A stretch of DNA of 64,000 nt from Dactylonectria macrodidyma (GCA_020744425.1 JAGMUV010000010.1:1240001-1304000); one strand, 5' to 3'; positions 11,950-25,503 are shown, numbered from the stretch's first letter. Made by a program: numbers and translations. The notes: generated from the sequence alone by a model not told the origin.

Positions 11950-14900
11950 TCAATTCATATCTGCTATTTCGGTTTCTTCAGCTGCGCCGTACGATCTTAG
12001 CAGGCTAATCACATTCCCATGCGATTTCTTAGTAGCCCACAACAGCGGCGTCTGACCATTATCATCTTTCGACTCCACAGATGCCCCCTCCTCAACTAGT
12101 ATCCGCACTATAGCCACACGCCCTTCCCTAGCAGCCCACGATAGCGGTGTCTGACCATTATTATCCCTCGACTCAATAGACGCCCCCTTATCAAGTAGCA
12201 GCTGCACTACAGCTTGGTGCCCATTCTGAGCAGCCCATGATAGCGGCGTGTAACCATAATTACCCTGTGACTCAGTAGCCGCGCCCTTATCAAGTAGTAG
12301 CTGCACTACAGCTTGGTGCCCATTCCGAGCAGCCCATGATAGCGGCGTGTAACCATGATTATCCTTCGACTCAATACCCGCCCCCTTATCAAGTAGCAGC
12401 TGTATTACAGCCTCGTGCCCTCGCTCAGCAGCCCAAGACAGCGGAGTCTGACGAAAGATGTTATCCTTCGACTCAATATCCGCCCCCTTATCAAGTAGCA
12501 GCTGCACTACAGCTTGGTGCCCATTCTCAGCAGCCCATGAAAGCGGTGTCTGACCATTATCATCCCTCGACTCAATACCCGCCCCCTTATCAAGTAGCAG
12601 CTGCACTATAGCTTGGTGCCCATTCCGAGCAGCCCATGATAGCGGCATGTAACCATGATTACCCTTCGACTCAATACCCGCCCCCTTATCAAGTAGCAGC
12701 TGCACTATAGCTTGGTGCCCATTCCGAGCAGCCCATGATAGCGGCGTGTAATCATGATTATCCTTCGACTCAATACCCGCCCCCTTATCAAGTAGCAGCT
12801 GCACCACAGCTTCGTGCCCTTGCTTAGCAGCCTGTAATAGCGGCGTCTGACCACTAGTATTCCTTGACCCAATAGCCGCCCCTTTATTGATCATCCACTT
12901 CGCTACTTCGACTTGACCACTTTTCGCAGCTCGCATTAGGCCTGTCAAGCCTTGTCCATCCATTTCATTGATGTTTGTACCTCTCTGGGCAAGAAATTTG
13001 GCAATGGCTAGGTGACCGTTCTCACATGCCCAAGAAAAGGGCGTATGCTTCTTCTGTGCGGAGTCAATATTGCACTTCAGCCCTTCTGTGATGTCAGTTC
13101 CATCACAGACACTCGAAGACAGGCCTAAAAGAGCTGTAACGGAATCTTTATTCCCTTTGGCCATGGCAGCCAGCAGTGGGTGTCGATATCGTTCTCCCTG
13201 GGAATCGATAATGGGATTCTCTTTGAGCCTTAATCGAATGAGTGTTGGGTGCCCCCTTTCTGCGAGGATGTAAATCATGTCTGCTTTGTGGGTATATCTT
13301 CGAATTTCATGTTTCTCATAGATGTTGGAGATGCGGATCCAGGTGGCCAGAGGAAACTCATTGAGAAACTTTTGCTGGCAAACGATGTCTCCAGCAGCGT
13401 TGGAATGGTGGAAAATGAACTGGCTGGCATACTCTAGAAAGGGATACTGCTTTGGCATATACTTTCCGATGCTTGTCGTTCCATCAGAGTCTGATTTGCT
13501 GAGACACTCTTCTACCGCCTGATGGAGGACATATGCGTTACAGCATAACTTGAGCCTCTCGTGACTTAGGCTTTCCCAGTCTAATCCCAATTCTGGCCAC
13601 AACTCATGTAGGCCCTTGTCTTTGATGAGAAAATCCCGCACAGACTCGTGTATAAACTGCACCGTGGGCGGCTTGGCCTTTGTGATCTCGGCAAGTCCCT
13701 TAGAAGAGCTGATGACGCATCTATCAAAGCAGTCATCAGCATCCGAGGCATCGACGTCCGGCATTTCGAGATCGGCCAGACCCTCCAGCGACAGTCCAGA
13801 CCAGAGGGCATGGTAGTACTCCTCTGGCTTCAAGGGCCGTTTTGCAAAGAGAATCCAGAGGATAGAGAGTAGTAGCTCTTCCATGTTCTCCTTGTCTCGT
13901 CGTAGAAGATCTTTGAAGAGCTCACTCAAGCCACTAGGTGTTTCTGCCAATCTTTTTCGGAGAGCCAAACGCCCACGAGAGTTCTCTTTGTTGAGGATAT
14001 CAACCACGAGTGCGACCCAGAGGAAGACGCCCGCTGCCTTTTCGAGCATCACCAGTTTCAGCTCCTCGACAAGAGTGCGATCTCGAATTTTAAGGCGGTT
14101 CGTGATATAATTCTCCAAGTCTTCGCCATGGCCACGTTGATCCTCCAGCGTCAGTCGAGTTCCTGACCGTACATCAATGTAGGGGTAGTGACGACTGGAA
14201 AAGCAGATTCGAAGGCGCACGTTGTTTTCTGTGCAATACTCGGCTAATTCCTCAAAGAACTCAACCATGTCCTTGACCTGCTGCTCGTCGCATTCGTCAA
14301 GCGCATCAACAAAGCAAGTAAAGGATCGCCTCTCCAGCAAGTACACAGCATTTCGAAACAGATCCTTGAGAACGTTGACAGAAGGACAGCCGGTCTGGTT
14401 TCGAGGAATCAAATCAGGGTCATCCAAGACTTGTTGGAGGTCGGGAAAACCCTCGAGAAGCTGCAAAAGCAAAGACCGATACATACCAGAGACGGATTTC
14501 TCAAGGAAATCGCCTCTGGCATTGAAGAAGAAGGATGAAGTTAGGGCTTGGAGCCGCCGATCTGTCTTCTTTGTCTTCATGTAGATGAACTTCATGATGA
14601 TGGATTTGCCAGCACCTGGCTTGCCTCTAATCCACAAGAAACCATGATGGTCCGCCTGCTTTTCAGAGTCAAGCCAAGTACGGTAATCGGGGTGCTTCAG
14701 GAACCATTGGCAGGTTCTGATATGGGCAGCCTTGATAGTAGTCTTGCGTGAGTCAATTTGCTCGAATTTGAAAGACTCGAGCAGCCGTGTTCGACGATCG
14801 ATAGAAACAACTTGCTCTGCTGGTAACATGACGCAAGTCAATATCTTTTCTGACATAGTTAATGGGAAACCTACCAGGACTATCGGCATAGGTAGGCTCT

Positions 14901-15895
14901 CCTGCTGCCTCATCGTCTGCGGCCAGGGCCTCGAGAAATTCTCTTGCATAGGCGGCGGCGGTTGCTGCTGCGTATCTTTGCCATTCCTTGGCTTTGTGAG
15001 AGTCGGAATAGTCGCAGATGCCTCGAATCGGAAGGCAGGGGAGAACATCCATCAGCCCCGCGGCCTCCATCTCAAAGCAGATGATGTCGAGTTCTCCAGC
15101 AACATTATCGCGGGTCGTAGCGTCTTTCATGACCTGGTTGCTCGAGGCGATTCCACTATAATGAATTGTTGGATTTAAGGATTTTCGTGTCGCCCGCTCC
15201 TTAAGCTGAGATTGGTCGCAATCATGACAGTTGAGCACTGAAGGATCGTGTCTATACGACGCTTGGAACAGACGATCGGGGGTGCTTGGGCGACTATATT
15301 CCGCATACTTTCCCATCTTCTCTTGAAGGATCACGGGAATCCGACTAGGGTGCAACTCATGTTTTGCTCGCAGTTGCGTAACGACTGTGCGAAGGGAGTA
15401 GTCGGGGATCTTGGGGATGGCTGTTCGCTGGATCTCGCCGCCTGCCATGACCTTTCCAAAATCATACTGCATGACTCTCGTTCCAACAACAACATCCCCT
15501 AATCGAACATCAACCTTGCTTGGTGCTCCACCGCCAATACCAACCATCAGACCGCAGCGAACTGATGGGAACGTACGAGTGACGTTGGTGAGCACGTTGG
15601 CCGCGTTATTGGTTCCGTATTGAGCTTCGGGCAAACATGCTATGACGATATTGTGTTTCTTGATCCTCCCCAGAGTGTAAGCGTTATTGTCATTCCCGCG
15701 TCTGGGTAGCTCGCCATGGATCTCATCTAGCATAGCCCGAGCCGCAGCCATCTCGATGTGCAGCGCACAGATCCAGGTGATGGTGTAGCGGTGGTAGAGC
15801 AGGCCGTCTTCAACGCCACCAAACAAAGTCTTTTGTCTCTTAAGAGGGCGGGGAAGAGCTTCATCGCCATCATTAGGCAACAGTCTGAGTTCCAT
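11950..15895 (-). CDS. NLR-type STAND protein: PNP_UDP domain, NACHT NTPase, ankyrin repeats
   Basis: 1296 residues in two exons, 15895-14875 and 14819-11950. The 55-nt intron starts GTAGGT and ends CCAG. Residues about 35-325 form a nucleoside-phosphorylase-like domain: YTITWICALHIEMAAARAM, VGIGGGAP, CFEMEAAGLMD, IRGICDYSDSHK. The NACHT domain has Walker A GKPGAGKS at 406-413 and Walker B FVDALDEC near 510-517. From about residue 930 to the C-terminus there are some eleven ankyrin repeats of 33 residues. This is the classic fungal NLR layout. Family members are intracellular sensors, where ligand binding by the repeats triggers NACHT oligomerisation and activates the N-terminal domain; several act in heterokaryon incompatibility. 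The ligand is unknown. The frame is open throughout. Confidence 0.93.
12120..12830 (-). repeat. near-identical 99-bp tandem repeats encoding ankyrin units
   Basis: About seven consecutive units share almost the same DNA, with the recurring string CTTATCAAGTAGCAGCTGCA on the plus strand and the protein core AAxNGHQAxVQLLLDKGAGI. One unit carries a one-codon insertion (NIFRQ in place of NGQ, near 12,450). Variation concentrates at a few positions per unit. This pattern is known from fungal NLR genes whose repeats are homogenised and reshuffled. Confidence 0.85.
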
Positions 15896-18800
15896 GTCGA
15901 CTGGACGACTGTCGGGCTACGCACACCGTGATTGCCTCAGCCGGTCTAACCGCCAGGTAACGTGGAAGTGAGAGGGTGCCTAGATCGACTAAACGCATGC
16001 AGGATTTCTCGGCTGAGTGCGATTGCTTTAACGCGGGGTTGGTGATACATGAACGGCGACGATGAAGGAACAAAAAACGGATCAGGCTGTGCACGAGAGG
16101 AGTTGTCAGTTTTCGCACAGCCACCAACGCCTTGACCAATGTCAGCCTGTGGTTTAGCGCCCGACTGCATTAGTCATATTCATGTTGAACCCTGCAATAC
16201 CCAACTGGAGTTCGGTTCTACTCGTCAGACGTGACTTATTCAATGTGCATTGCTTAATCGGCGGGTTAGCTATACTCTACGAGACGCCGGAGAGTTAATC
16301 AACCCCAAAGAATTCTGTTTATAAACAGTTAAGGAGCTCGGGTGAGCTAGGCGACAAGGGGTGGGGCACGCAGACCATCTAAGCTTAGCCGACTCTGAGT
16401 TGAGAAGCCCCCAGAAACTACCCTATAGCCTGGTTACTAGATACCTGCAATTAGGTGAAATTAAAGGACTACGTTAGTCGGTTTGACATTGCTCTATTTA
16501 TCCGTCGGGTGAATGATGGTTCGTCCGAGGAGCTGAGTCGATTTGGAGATGAAATTGGAGACAGGCCATCATGAAATAACTTTCTAGCTGAAGGCTCAAG
16601 AGAACCCCCGACCACACACACAAAACACACAATCAAGTCATCCAAGTGCCACGCTAGCTTTCCGACAGAATTGGCAATGCCGAACTACCCAACGAGCGAG
16701 TATCCGGGTACATCGCAGACCGAGTACATCGCCGACCGGACGTCACCGGAGTAGGTGAGCCTCACTGCCTCAATAGCTACCGGACATGTTATATTACAGT
16801 TACGCTAACCTAGAACAACACAAACATACCCGTTGTACTAAGACTTCTAACTAGATCTCTTAGCAATGCCATGCATTTTAACAAATAAAGAAGTCCCAGT
16901 AGCTAACAGTTTGACAGTAACTAAGAAGTCGTCGAACAAACCACTTTGTTTAACGTATCCGACCTGGCCTCACACTAGCTCGTCTCCAACACCTTCCAGC
17001 CAAGCATTCCACAAGCGAGCCAAACGGATTTCCAAGTCCACGGTACAAGACACCAGACATCTCCCTCCTCCTCATCCTGCAGAAGCTCGGACCCCGCTGC
17101 TTCGAAATCCGCCGTCAGTGGCGCCAATAACACGAGCACTGAACATAGTGAAGGAGGCTCTGACTTCGTGCAGTTCTCGTCCTAAGGCGTGTTACAGCAA
17201 CTGTGTTTTTTTTTTGACTTCGTGATAGCAGCAACTCGCCCTTGATGGAGCGGACAGCCAACTCAGTAGCATACTGCAGCGTACGATTGATGACGGCCTC
17301 AAAATTGGTTAGGCTAGACGCTCGGGATGGAGATTTAACGGCGAGCAACTTAATGCAGTCATCAGATCCCCTGCGAAGTTTGCTCTTCGTTTTGTCTCCT
17401 GCGCTGTCGCGCCGTTGTCGCAGGCACTCGCGCCTTTTGTGAGGAACGATGATCAAATCGTTTCAATAGGAGTTTGTTATAGTTGTGCGGGAATCGGCTG
17501 AAATAGTGGTTATGGCCTAGAAACAATTCTGTGCGGTCATGGAATAAGATAGAGGGCATCCTGACGAGAGCGAGGGGCAAGTGGACTATCTTGGTGCCCT
17601 GCTTGACCTTGGCTGCGCCTCTAATGACTCGGACCCGTAAGCGTGTGAAAAGGCACCTACTGAACTCCGTAAAATCTCAACAAAGTCGGGAACGAATACG
17701 CAGTAGGGCTGGGTTTGCTGACGCGATTCTCCTAAAATCTCCACTTATCCACCCCCCTGCTTGCGTTCCGAGCATTGGTCCACTCTACACACTAAAGAAC
17801 TGCCACCGCTATTCGATGCCCGAATCTATTGAAATTTTTCGGTACAAATGGCGTGTGTAGGAGCACGCGGCTAAGGTTTGTTTCCTCTTCAGACCCTTGT
17901 GGTAGTTTTTTTTATTTTAAAAGGCAACAAATGATATTGAACTGATTTGAGACAGAAAGCAGCAATTGATTTGACGCAAATGGCACTGTCAAAGGGGGGA
18001 AAAGTTCACTCGGATGGCGTTTCAGCGGACAAGTTTCTGCTTTTCGCTCTAAAACCCCGGAAGCCTGTAGTCAATATCTTAGTTTCGCTCATCGGTATCC
18101 GTATCTCTAAGAGAGCGATAATATGCCCTTTTGTATTTACAGGGATGTTGAGCCAAAGAAATGAGTTACACGCAAGGTACTTGAGTATACACCCAACTTA
18201 GCCTGCCACACAAGTACCGTCAGCTGTTCTCGATGCACTCCTAGGTCACTAGATCTCACTGGGGTAAGGTAGGTAAGCAGAGCGGAGCCATAATGCTCTT
18301 TGATCCTCATGCGTCCCTATTCCTTACATCTGGAAACTTGTTCAATCTCCCTTGGGCCCGGTCGGGCAAAGTATTCCAAGCATAACGGCTATTTTCAAGA
18401 TCTGGACGTACGTCAACGAATGTGGCGATCACTAATCAGGACGGTCATCGGCTGAAGATCGTGCAGCACGATTTGTGGGGCCGGGAGATCGTCACATGCT
18501 GGCACGGAATCGTCATATTCCGTGCCACACAAGACCAAGTTACCCTTGTCCACCCGGGCCAATAAGGGATCTAGGTACCAGGTTTCTCCAGAGCGGGGTT
18601 GGTATTTTCCTGTTTCTACATTATTCGTTGATACGAAGTAGTAGTAATCATTGCCACCTTCGACGCTACACCGGTCTAGATCTTGTAGCGAATATTCAGT
18701 TGTGGCGCCGTTCGAGGCTCATTCCCGCTCTTCTTTTTTCCCTTCCATTTTCTCTCTGTTTCAGATCGGGAACAACCGAGTCATCCAGTTGGTTTCCGCC

Positions 18801-18975
18801 ACCAACCCGTCCTCCCTCTCCCCCCCCTCCTCCAGCCACCCTGACGTCGATACATTCTTTGATATCCCTTGAGAGGAGAGACAGACGCTCCCTTCCAAGT
18901 CTTCAAGCGTATCACTTCTTTCTTTCCTTCGCATCGTTGGGACAGCAATCTGGGCCATCATCGGAGACGTTCAGC
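15896..18975. other. divergent intergenic region between NLR and histidine kinase
   Basis: A 3-kb stretch separates the minus-strand NLR from the plus-strand kinase and may hold promoters of both. No gene was recognised; short frames at 16,866-17,225, 17,531-17,860 and 17,947-18,201 do not resemble known proteins. A pyrimidine-rich tract at about 18,720-18,850 just before the kinase start looks like a fungal 5' leader. Confidence 0.4.
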
Positions 18976-21900
18976 ATGGTCGCCACATCGCGACCGAGGC
19001 AAGCAGCCTCCCACAAGGTTGTTTCCGAGTCTGTCCGCGAGAGGGAAATGTTCAGGTGAGACTCATACCCCCAAACGACACCCCCGATGGCCGGGAAGCT
19101 CACAGAAGGGGTCGTCAAAAGACATTGGCCCCCATTCCAAAATGCCCAGGGTTTAAACGACGCTCGACAATGGCCCGCAGACACCGAGCGACTCTCCTCT
19201 GCCGACATTATCCTCACGGCTCTTACTCAGCTGGGAATCTATCAACTGGGCGCAGAACGGACCTTCATGTCTCTCTTCGACTCGGAGTACCAGTATTTTA
19301 TAGCCGAAGCTACCTCTGGCACGTATCTGCGCCCACTGACACCCAATTACGATGACAACGAGCCATTTCGACTTTGCGGAACGGCTGCTCGTCGCAACGG
19401 CGGTGCATGTGAATACACGCTTTTGAACCACCCCTCCGACGACCCCGAGAATAGAGACGGCGAAGGGCATCATGCCGACCATGGCCAACTTCCTGTCACC
19501 GTGATACCTGACCTGGGTGCCGACGCCAAGTTCTCTATGCAGACCCTCCCCACGCTTGAGGCTACCCGTGCTCGCTTCTACGCTGCTGTCCCCATCCGCA
19601 CGAAGCGCGGCATCAATATCGGCGTGTACTGTGTCACCAACACCTCTACACGTCAATGGACCGACCTGAACACCGATCGAATGCGGGATATATCGTCTGC
19701 CATCTCCAACCATCTCGAAGCAGAGAGTCTCAAGGCTGCCAACAGGAGAAACACACGCATGAACAGAGGCCTGGGATCCTTCCTCGAAGGTAGCACGACC
19801 TTATCCGGCTGGCAGCTCGGGCCCAATCCCAATGATTTTGCAGATGTTGTCGGAACACTGGAAGGAAATCTCAATTCCGTACAGCAATCCTTGCAGCGCG
19901 ACGGCAATGAAATAGCACAAAACAAGTCTCCTGATGCCCTAATGAGAAACAGCGCGTTACCAAAGCATGAAAATCATACCCATCTAAACGACCCCCTTTC
20001 TCGCGCCAAACAAACCTTGGACGCGATATCTGAGAATGGTGGTCTGGAGAATGTCTTTTCGAGGGCTGCCAACATCATCAGGGAATCTGTTGAAGTCGAG
20101 GGCTGCGTTTTCCTAGACATGACCATGGCCAGCTATCGGGCTCATCAGACGCGAGCGCGACCCAGTGGCGATGCCGGATCTGTAGGCTTGTCGTCTTCGA
20201 CAAGCAGTGATGAAAGCACACACCGTCTAGCCGGGGAACAGCAAAACAACCCCATGTGCGATGTCAAGGGAATTTCTACGTCGGCGTCCTCGAGCATCGA
20301 CCGTGGTCGGCACTTTGAGGCCCCCGTGTGCCTCTCCGAGAAGTTTATGAGGCGGATGTCGAAGCGATATCCGAAGGGCAAGATCTTCAACTTCAGTATC
20401 GATGGAGAGCTCCAGACATCCGATTCATCAGGAAACGAACAGATTCATCCGGAGCCTTTGACGGATGTGACTTCACCACCAGCCTGCCAGGAATCACCAC
20501 CTGCTCTGCGCACTGCCGTCCAGACCAGGCCCTTGTCTCGCCAGCGTGAAGGAAAGGCCATATCTGCTGCATTTCCAGGCGCTCGGAGCGTGGCTTTCTT
20601 CCCCGTCTGGGACTCCAGGCTGGAAAAATGGTGCGCCAGCGGGTTGATCTACACTAATACTCCCTCTCGGGTATTTACTGTTGAGGGCGAACTGAGTTAC
20701 CTGAGGGCTTTTGGCATGCTCGCCGCGACCGAGATTGGACGCCTTGAAGCCCTCCAAGCTGAGAAGGCCAAGTCAGATGCCCTTGGGTCCCTCTCACACG
20801 AACTCCGGTCTCCCCTTCACGGAGTGCTGCTCAGTACAGAGCTCATGGCCGACACGAAGCTCGATGTTTTCCAAAGCAACATCGCGCATACCATCGAGAC
20901 CTGCTCACGCACGCTGCTCGACACGATAGACCACCTTCTCGATTATTCAAAGGTCAACAGCTTTGCTGATTTGAACAAACACACTATCGGTCAGGCGCAG
21001 AGTCATCAGCGTGCGTTTGCGTCTGAAGGGTTTGGCAAGAAGAGCCTGGTCAGCGACTACTTGCTCGACGATCTCGTCGAGGACGTGGTTGAGAGCGTCT
21101 TTGCTGGTTTCAACTTCCAGCGCAAGTCAATTAACCAACACGTTTCCCGACAACAAAATGAACCACGACCCAACTCATCCTACGCGGACGATGCGGCCAA
21201 TTCTGCGTCAGATTATCTAGATGCTATGGACCAGCTTAGCCCGCAAACTTTAAGTAACAAGAAGTTGCATTTCACTACCGGGAGTGTCACGGTCGTTCTC
21301 TCCCTAGACGCAAGCTGCGACTGGCTGTTCCGCTTCCAAGTCGGAGCACTTCGTCGGATTGTTATGAATATTGTCGGAAATGCATTGAAGTATACGTCCT
21401 ACGGCACCATTACCATCTCCCTTACGCAGCAGGTTGCCTCCATCAGGCGTCGCAAACCACAACAAGTCATTAAGTTCACGGTTGAGGACACGGGTAAAGG
21501 CATCAACGAGGAGTTCCTGCAGAAAGGAATCTTTAAGCCTTTCAGCCAGGAGGATGGCATGTCACCAGGGACTGGCCTCGGTCTCAATCTCGTCAAGCAG
21601 ATTGTGTCGCAACTAAGGGGCCAAATATCGATTGACAGCCAGGTTGGCATCGGCACTGTGGTTTCTATATTACTCCCCCTCGAAAGACCCAAGGAACTGA
21701 ACACTGTATCCAAGCTTCCAGATGCTCAGGCCACATTTCGAGATCAGATTCGGGATTTAGCGGGACTCCGCGTGCGCCTTATGTCTCGCCCTACTGATGG
21801 GTCTATTGCTAACCTGAGCTGGCGGAAAGCCTTGGAGTGTGCCTGCCTTGACTGGTTAAGGCTCGAGGTCCTGGCAGAAGACGATTTTTCTAGGCAGCCA

Positions 21901-22838
21901 GACCTTGTGCTCTGGGCACACGACACCTTGCCGTCGGCCCCTGAAGATATAGCTTCGCTTGCGCAGACACCGAACGTAGTCATATATCCAGATGCTGTGG
22001 CTGCCTACGAACAAACCAGGGCGTCCGAAGCAGCCGGTTGGAGAGGCATATTTGAGTTTATCTCGCAGCCGTAAGTCGATCTCTGTTCCTTGTCTTACTG
22101 CGCCGAGTACTAATAAGGAGACAATGAAGGGTTGGCCCCCGAAAGCTTGCCAAAACTTTATCGCTTGCCTACAGTCGCTGGACGACCAATGAAGGATCTC
22201 CTCCTACAATCATTAGTCCCAGCGCGATCAAACCGTCGGGCCCCAACCAAAGAGGGAGCTCCTCTTCGCGCGATGGATCCAACGACATCAACAGTGCGGC
22301 GTTAGAATCACCATTCCGTCGTCCTACTCCGATCGAGACCACCAACCTTGAGTCATCCAATTCAAGCGGCAAAGTACCGATGGACCCTTTTCTAAATGGC
22401 GACATGGCAGTCGATAAGAAGAGCGATGTCCCTGAAACCCCAAACAAGTTCCTCCTCGTTGACGATAACCATATTAACTTGAAGATTCTCGCTGCATATA
22501 TGAAAAAAATGCATTTGACGTACGATACGGCAACAAATGGAAAGGAGGCGGTGGATCAATACACGCAGTCTCCCCAAAGCTATGCTTGTATATTGCTGGA
22601 TATATCAATGCCAGTGATGGATGGCTTCGAGGCCGCAAGGCGAATCCGAGGGTTTGAGGGCAAGGAAGGTGTTGAGACAGCTGTCCCGATATTTGCGCTG
22701 TCTGGGCTGGCTTCAGAAGAGGCGCAGAGAGAAGCGTACGGGAGTGGCATTGACTTGTTTTTATTGAAGCCAGTAAAGCTGCAGGTCTTGGGGGAGACGT
22801 TAAAGGAGAAGGGGATATTAGTCTCCCCAGGTCAATGA
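18976..22838 (+). CDS. hybrid histidine kinase with GAF-like sensor regions and receiver domain
   Basis: 1245 residues in three exons: 18976-19055, 19122-22070 and 22130-22838. Intron 1 (66 nt) uses GTGAGA and a terminal AAAAG with branch-like CTCAC. The earlier CACAG would put the next exon out of frame. Intron 2 (59 nt) uses GTAAGT, branch TACTAAT and GAAG. A GAF-like region spans residues about 53-220 and a second GAF-like segment runs about 330-560. The HisKA phospho-acceptor is His586 (SLSHELRSPLHG), the HATPase N box lies at about 777 (NIVGNALKY) and G boxes at DTGKGI and about 843 (GTGLGLNLV). The C-terminal receiver has acidic DD, phospho-acceptor Asp1167 (LLDISMPVMDG) and Lys in KPVKL. 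It should autophosphorylate and pass phosphate to an HPt protein. The signal sensed is unknown. Confidence 0.92.
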
Positions 22839-23849
22839 TTTATGGGACCATGATTGGCATTTGAGGAGTATTAGGTTAGGTTTGTGTCGCGTTAGTCGAC
22901 GCAGAGGAAGCCCGGCCAGCGGATGGGTCCCAGTGGTCTTGATTTGAGATGGTAAAGGTCCGTTCGGCTAGGTTCCTGGCTGGCTGTGTTGGCCTTGGCT
23001 GGACGTATTGCGTGCAGCCTAAAGACCCCTGACTTCTGGACTTTCTTTTTCTTACTATATTACTCCGTACACGCAAAACAAACCGCACCCCTGCCGAAAC
23101 AGGTGGATGGGCTGGGAGGAGGGAGGGCAGCCTGGAGACTGTAAGACAACACTGGCGACCGCCCGGAACGCTATCGAAAACGACATCGGCCTAGCAGTTT
23201 AAGACATGCTCTAGGTCTCTACAAGCCGACCACACCTTGGAGATCTGTACATCTTTATGACGAGTTATGCCAAGTTCTTCGTGGACACGGTCTGCGGCAG
23301 TGGTGATTGGCTGACTAGCAGCTCGTATATATGAGCCAATCACAGCAACTTGACAACTTGATGGGACATGGGTGTTGCCTCTGACCGCCATGGTTCTTTT
23401 TTCCCAAGAAGATCCAGTAAGCTTATTAATCATACTTTAGTGGCTGAGCTTGTTGCTGCGCTGCGCCAATCTCCGGATTACAGATAGCCGCTTACTAGAT
23501 GCGCCATCTCCGTGACATTTCACAGTTGAGTTGAGCCGAGGCCAAGACATTAGCGTCAGCAAGATGTGAGCGACATGACTGGTTGAAACATACGAGCAGC
23601 TGGTGAACCAATCACAATGCCCAGAACTCTCGGTAGATTCACGGCTTTGCTGCTTTGCAACTCTCGTCAGCGTCGCATCCCAAAAGGGCATCCCAGATAA
23701 AGAGATTCTAAGGTGCTTCAAAATTTTCAAAAGTAGCGACGGTTAAGTCGCGCAGATCTATATATACGTCTCAAAAGCCAGCTCCTGCATGGGCTCAGTG
23801 TCGACCCTCATCTCCAGCTTCCTCAACTCCAACAACCAAGTTACTCTCA
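22839..23849. other. intergenic, promoter of glycosyltransferase
   Basis: No gene recognised. It contains the 3' flank of the kinase and the upstream region of the glycosyltransferase gene. Confidence 0.45.
23759..23767 (+). promoter_or_regulatory. TATA-like element of glycosyltransferase gene
   Basis: TATATATAC lies about 85 nt upstream of the ATG at 23850. It is followed by a CA/CT-rich leader containing CAACTCCAACAACCAAG, typical of fungal 5' UTRs. Confidence 0.5.
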
Positions 23850-25503
23850 ATGGCTTCGACCCGACAAACGAAGAAGATTTTGATCTTCACTAACGCCGAC
23901 TACGGCCAGGCCAACGTTATTCTCGCGACCGCTTATGAGCTCATGCTGTCGACCGCAGACATTGAAATCCACATTGCCTCGTCCCAGGGCCTCGAGCGGG
24001 CGATCCAAGACACTATCCAACTAGCCGCGAACAAGGCCGTTGGAAAGATGCCAGGTTCTCTTATATTCCACAGACTCCATGGCAGGTCCCAGTTCGAGGC
24101 GGCGACCGGACCAGATGTCGACATATTCGAAGCGTACGACCGCCCCGTCAACTTTGTCAATGCCGCGCACACGATCCTCGCCATTGATGGGATCATGCTG
24201 CCCTGGAGCCCAGAAGAGTTTGCATCGCTTTATGAACAGTCCAAGAGCATATTGGGAGACGTGAAGCCTGATCTCACCGTCGTCGAGCCGCTCTTTACAC
24301 CTGGTTTGACTTTGTGCAACCATATCGGCATTAGCTGGATCGTTTTGGCACCCAACACGATCAAGGACTTTGCCGTTCCCCTACAGCCGCGACTTGCACC
24401 TCTATGGAAGTATCCCATGTAAGTTTGGTATTGTAGAATCACCAAATAGTTACGCTAATCGATCGACGCCAGAGTTTGCTCAGGAATGCCCTTCCCGCTC
24501 CCTGCCTTGCTCATACCTATGAATATTGCCCTTGCCTTCGTTGCCGCATATATGCTTCTTACCAGTCAAAGAATCAAAAAGACAACGGCTTACCTAAGAG
24601 ACTATTCGAATACGGATATCAAACTATTCACTGCCAATGAAATGGGAGTCTTGAAGCCTGCACCGCCTGGACTCCGCATTCTCGTCGCAAATACCCCGGA
24701 ACTTGACTATCCCTTTGACGTTTTGCCTTGCCATGTCATCTCATGCGGGCCCATTGTTCGGGCCTCGTCGGATATTCGCAGCACTGATCCATATTTGGAC
24801 GCATGGCTCGCGAAAGGGCCTACGTTGTATGTCAACCTGGGTAGCCACTTGGAAATGGACACGTCAGAAGCGCTGGAGATGGCATCTGCTTTCCGTGTGT
24901 TGCTGGCTAAGGCAGACGAGTCAAGAAAAGGCACCTCACCAGGTCTTCAGATATTGTGGAAGATAAAGCTGAAAGGCCAGCATAATACCGAGACGCAGGG
25001 GGATCTCTATCAGGCTATCCACGAGGTTTTAGGCATTGAAAAGAACAATGATCGGATACGACTCACAGACTGGGTCACAGCGGAGCCTAAGTCTGTTCTG
25101 GAATCGGGTCACATTATCTGCTCCGTGAATCACGGAGGAGCAAGCTCTTTCAACGAAGCCTTGTGGTAAGTATTCAACATGCACTAAACTGATATCGAGC
25201 GCCGCTAAGTAATGCTATAGTACCGGAGTTCCGCAAGTGGTTTTGCCAGCCTGGGCAGACTGCTATGACTTTGCCAACAGGGCAGAGCTACTGGGTATTG
25301 GGCGGTGGGCGAACAAGAAGGCAAAACCGAGATGGAAAAGGGACGAGCTGGCGGCGGCCCTGGTGGAAGTTATACTAGGGCCGTCTTCAGAGAGAATCCG
25401 AGCGCGAGCGGAGGAGCTGTCTCAGAAGTATCCAGAGGACCGGGGGCGCAAGAAAGCGGCCGAGGTCCTCTTGGATACTTTAGAAAACCCGATTTCGAAA
25501 TAG
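23850..25503 (+). CDS. UDP-dependent glycosyltransferase (GT1 family)
   Basis: 514 residues in three exons: 23850-24418, 24473-25165 and 25221-25503, separated by introns with GTAAGT donors and CAG or TAG acceptors. The fold is GT-B. The N-terminal acceptor half begins KILIFTNADYGQANVIL. The C-terminal half carries the nucleotide-sugar signature, DWVTAEPKSVLESG, then VNHGGASS, then GVPQVVLPAWADCYDFA, then ELLGIGRWAN; the HGG box and the terminal D/F box are intact. Such enzymes add glucose or related sugars to small molecules, for example in secondary metabolism, sterol modification or detoxification; the acceptor is unknown. A hydrophobic segment at the start of exon 2 (PALLIPMNIALAFVAAYML) may be membrane-associated. 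It is convergent with the Zn2Cys6 factor, with about 220 nt between the stop codons. Confidence 0.9.

Noticed and set aside
12336..12611. Plus-strand frame with YPSTQYPPPYQVAA repeats
   Set aside because: Antisense shadow of the minus-strand ankyrin repeats of the NLR.
18475..18975. Upstream in-frame extension of the histidine kinase
   Set aside because: The frame is open but the translation is low-complexity Ser/Pro/Leu from a pyrimidine-rich leader. The ATG at 18976 gives a typical N-terminus.
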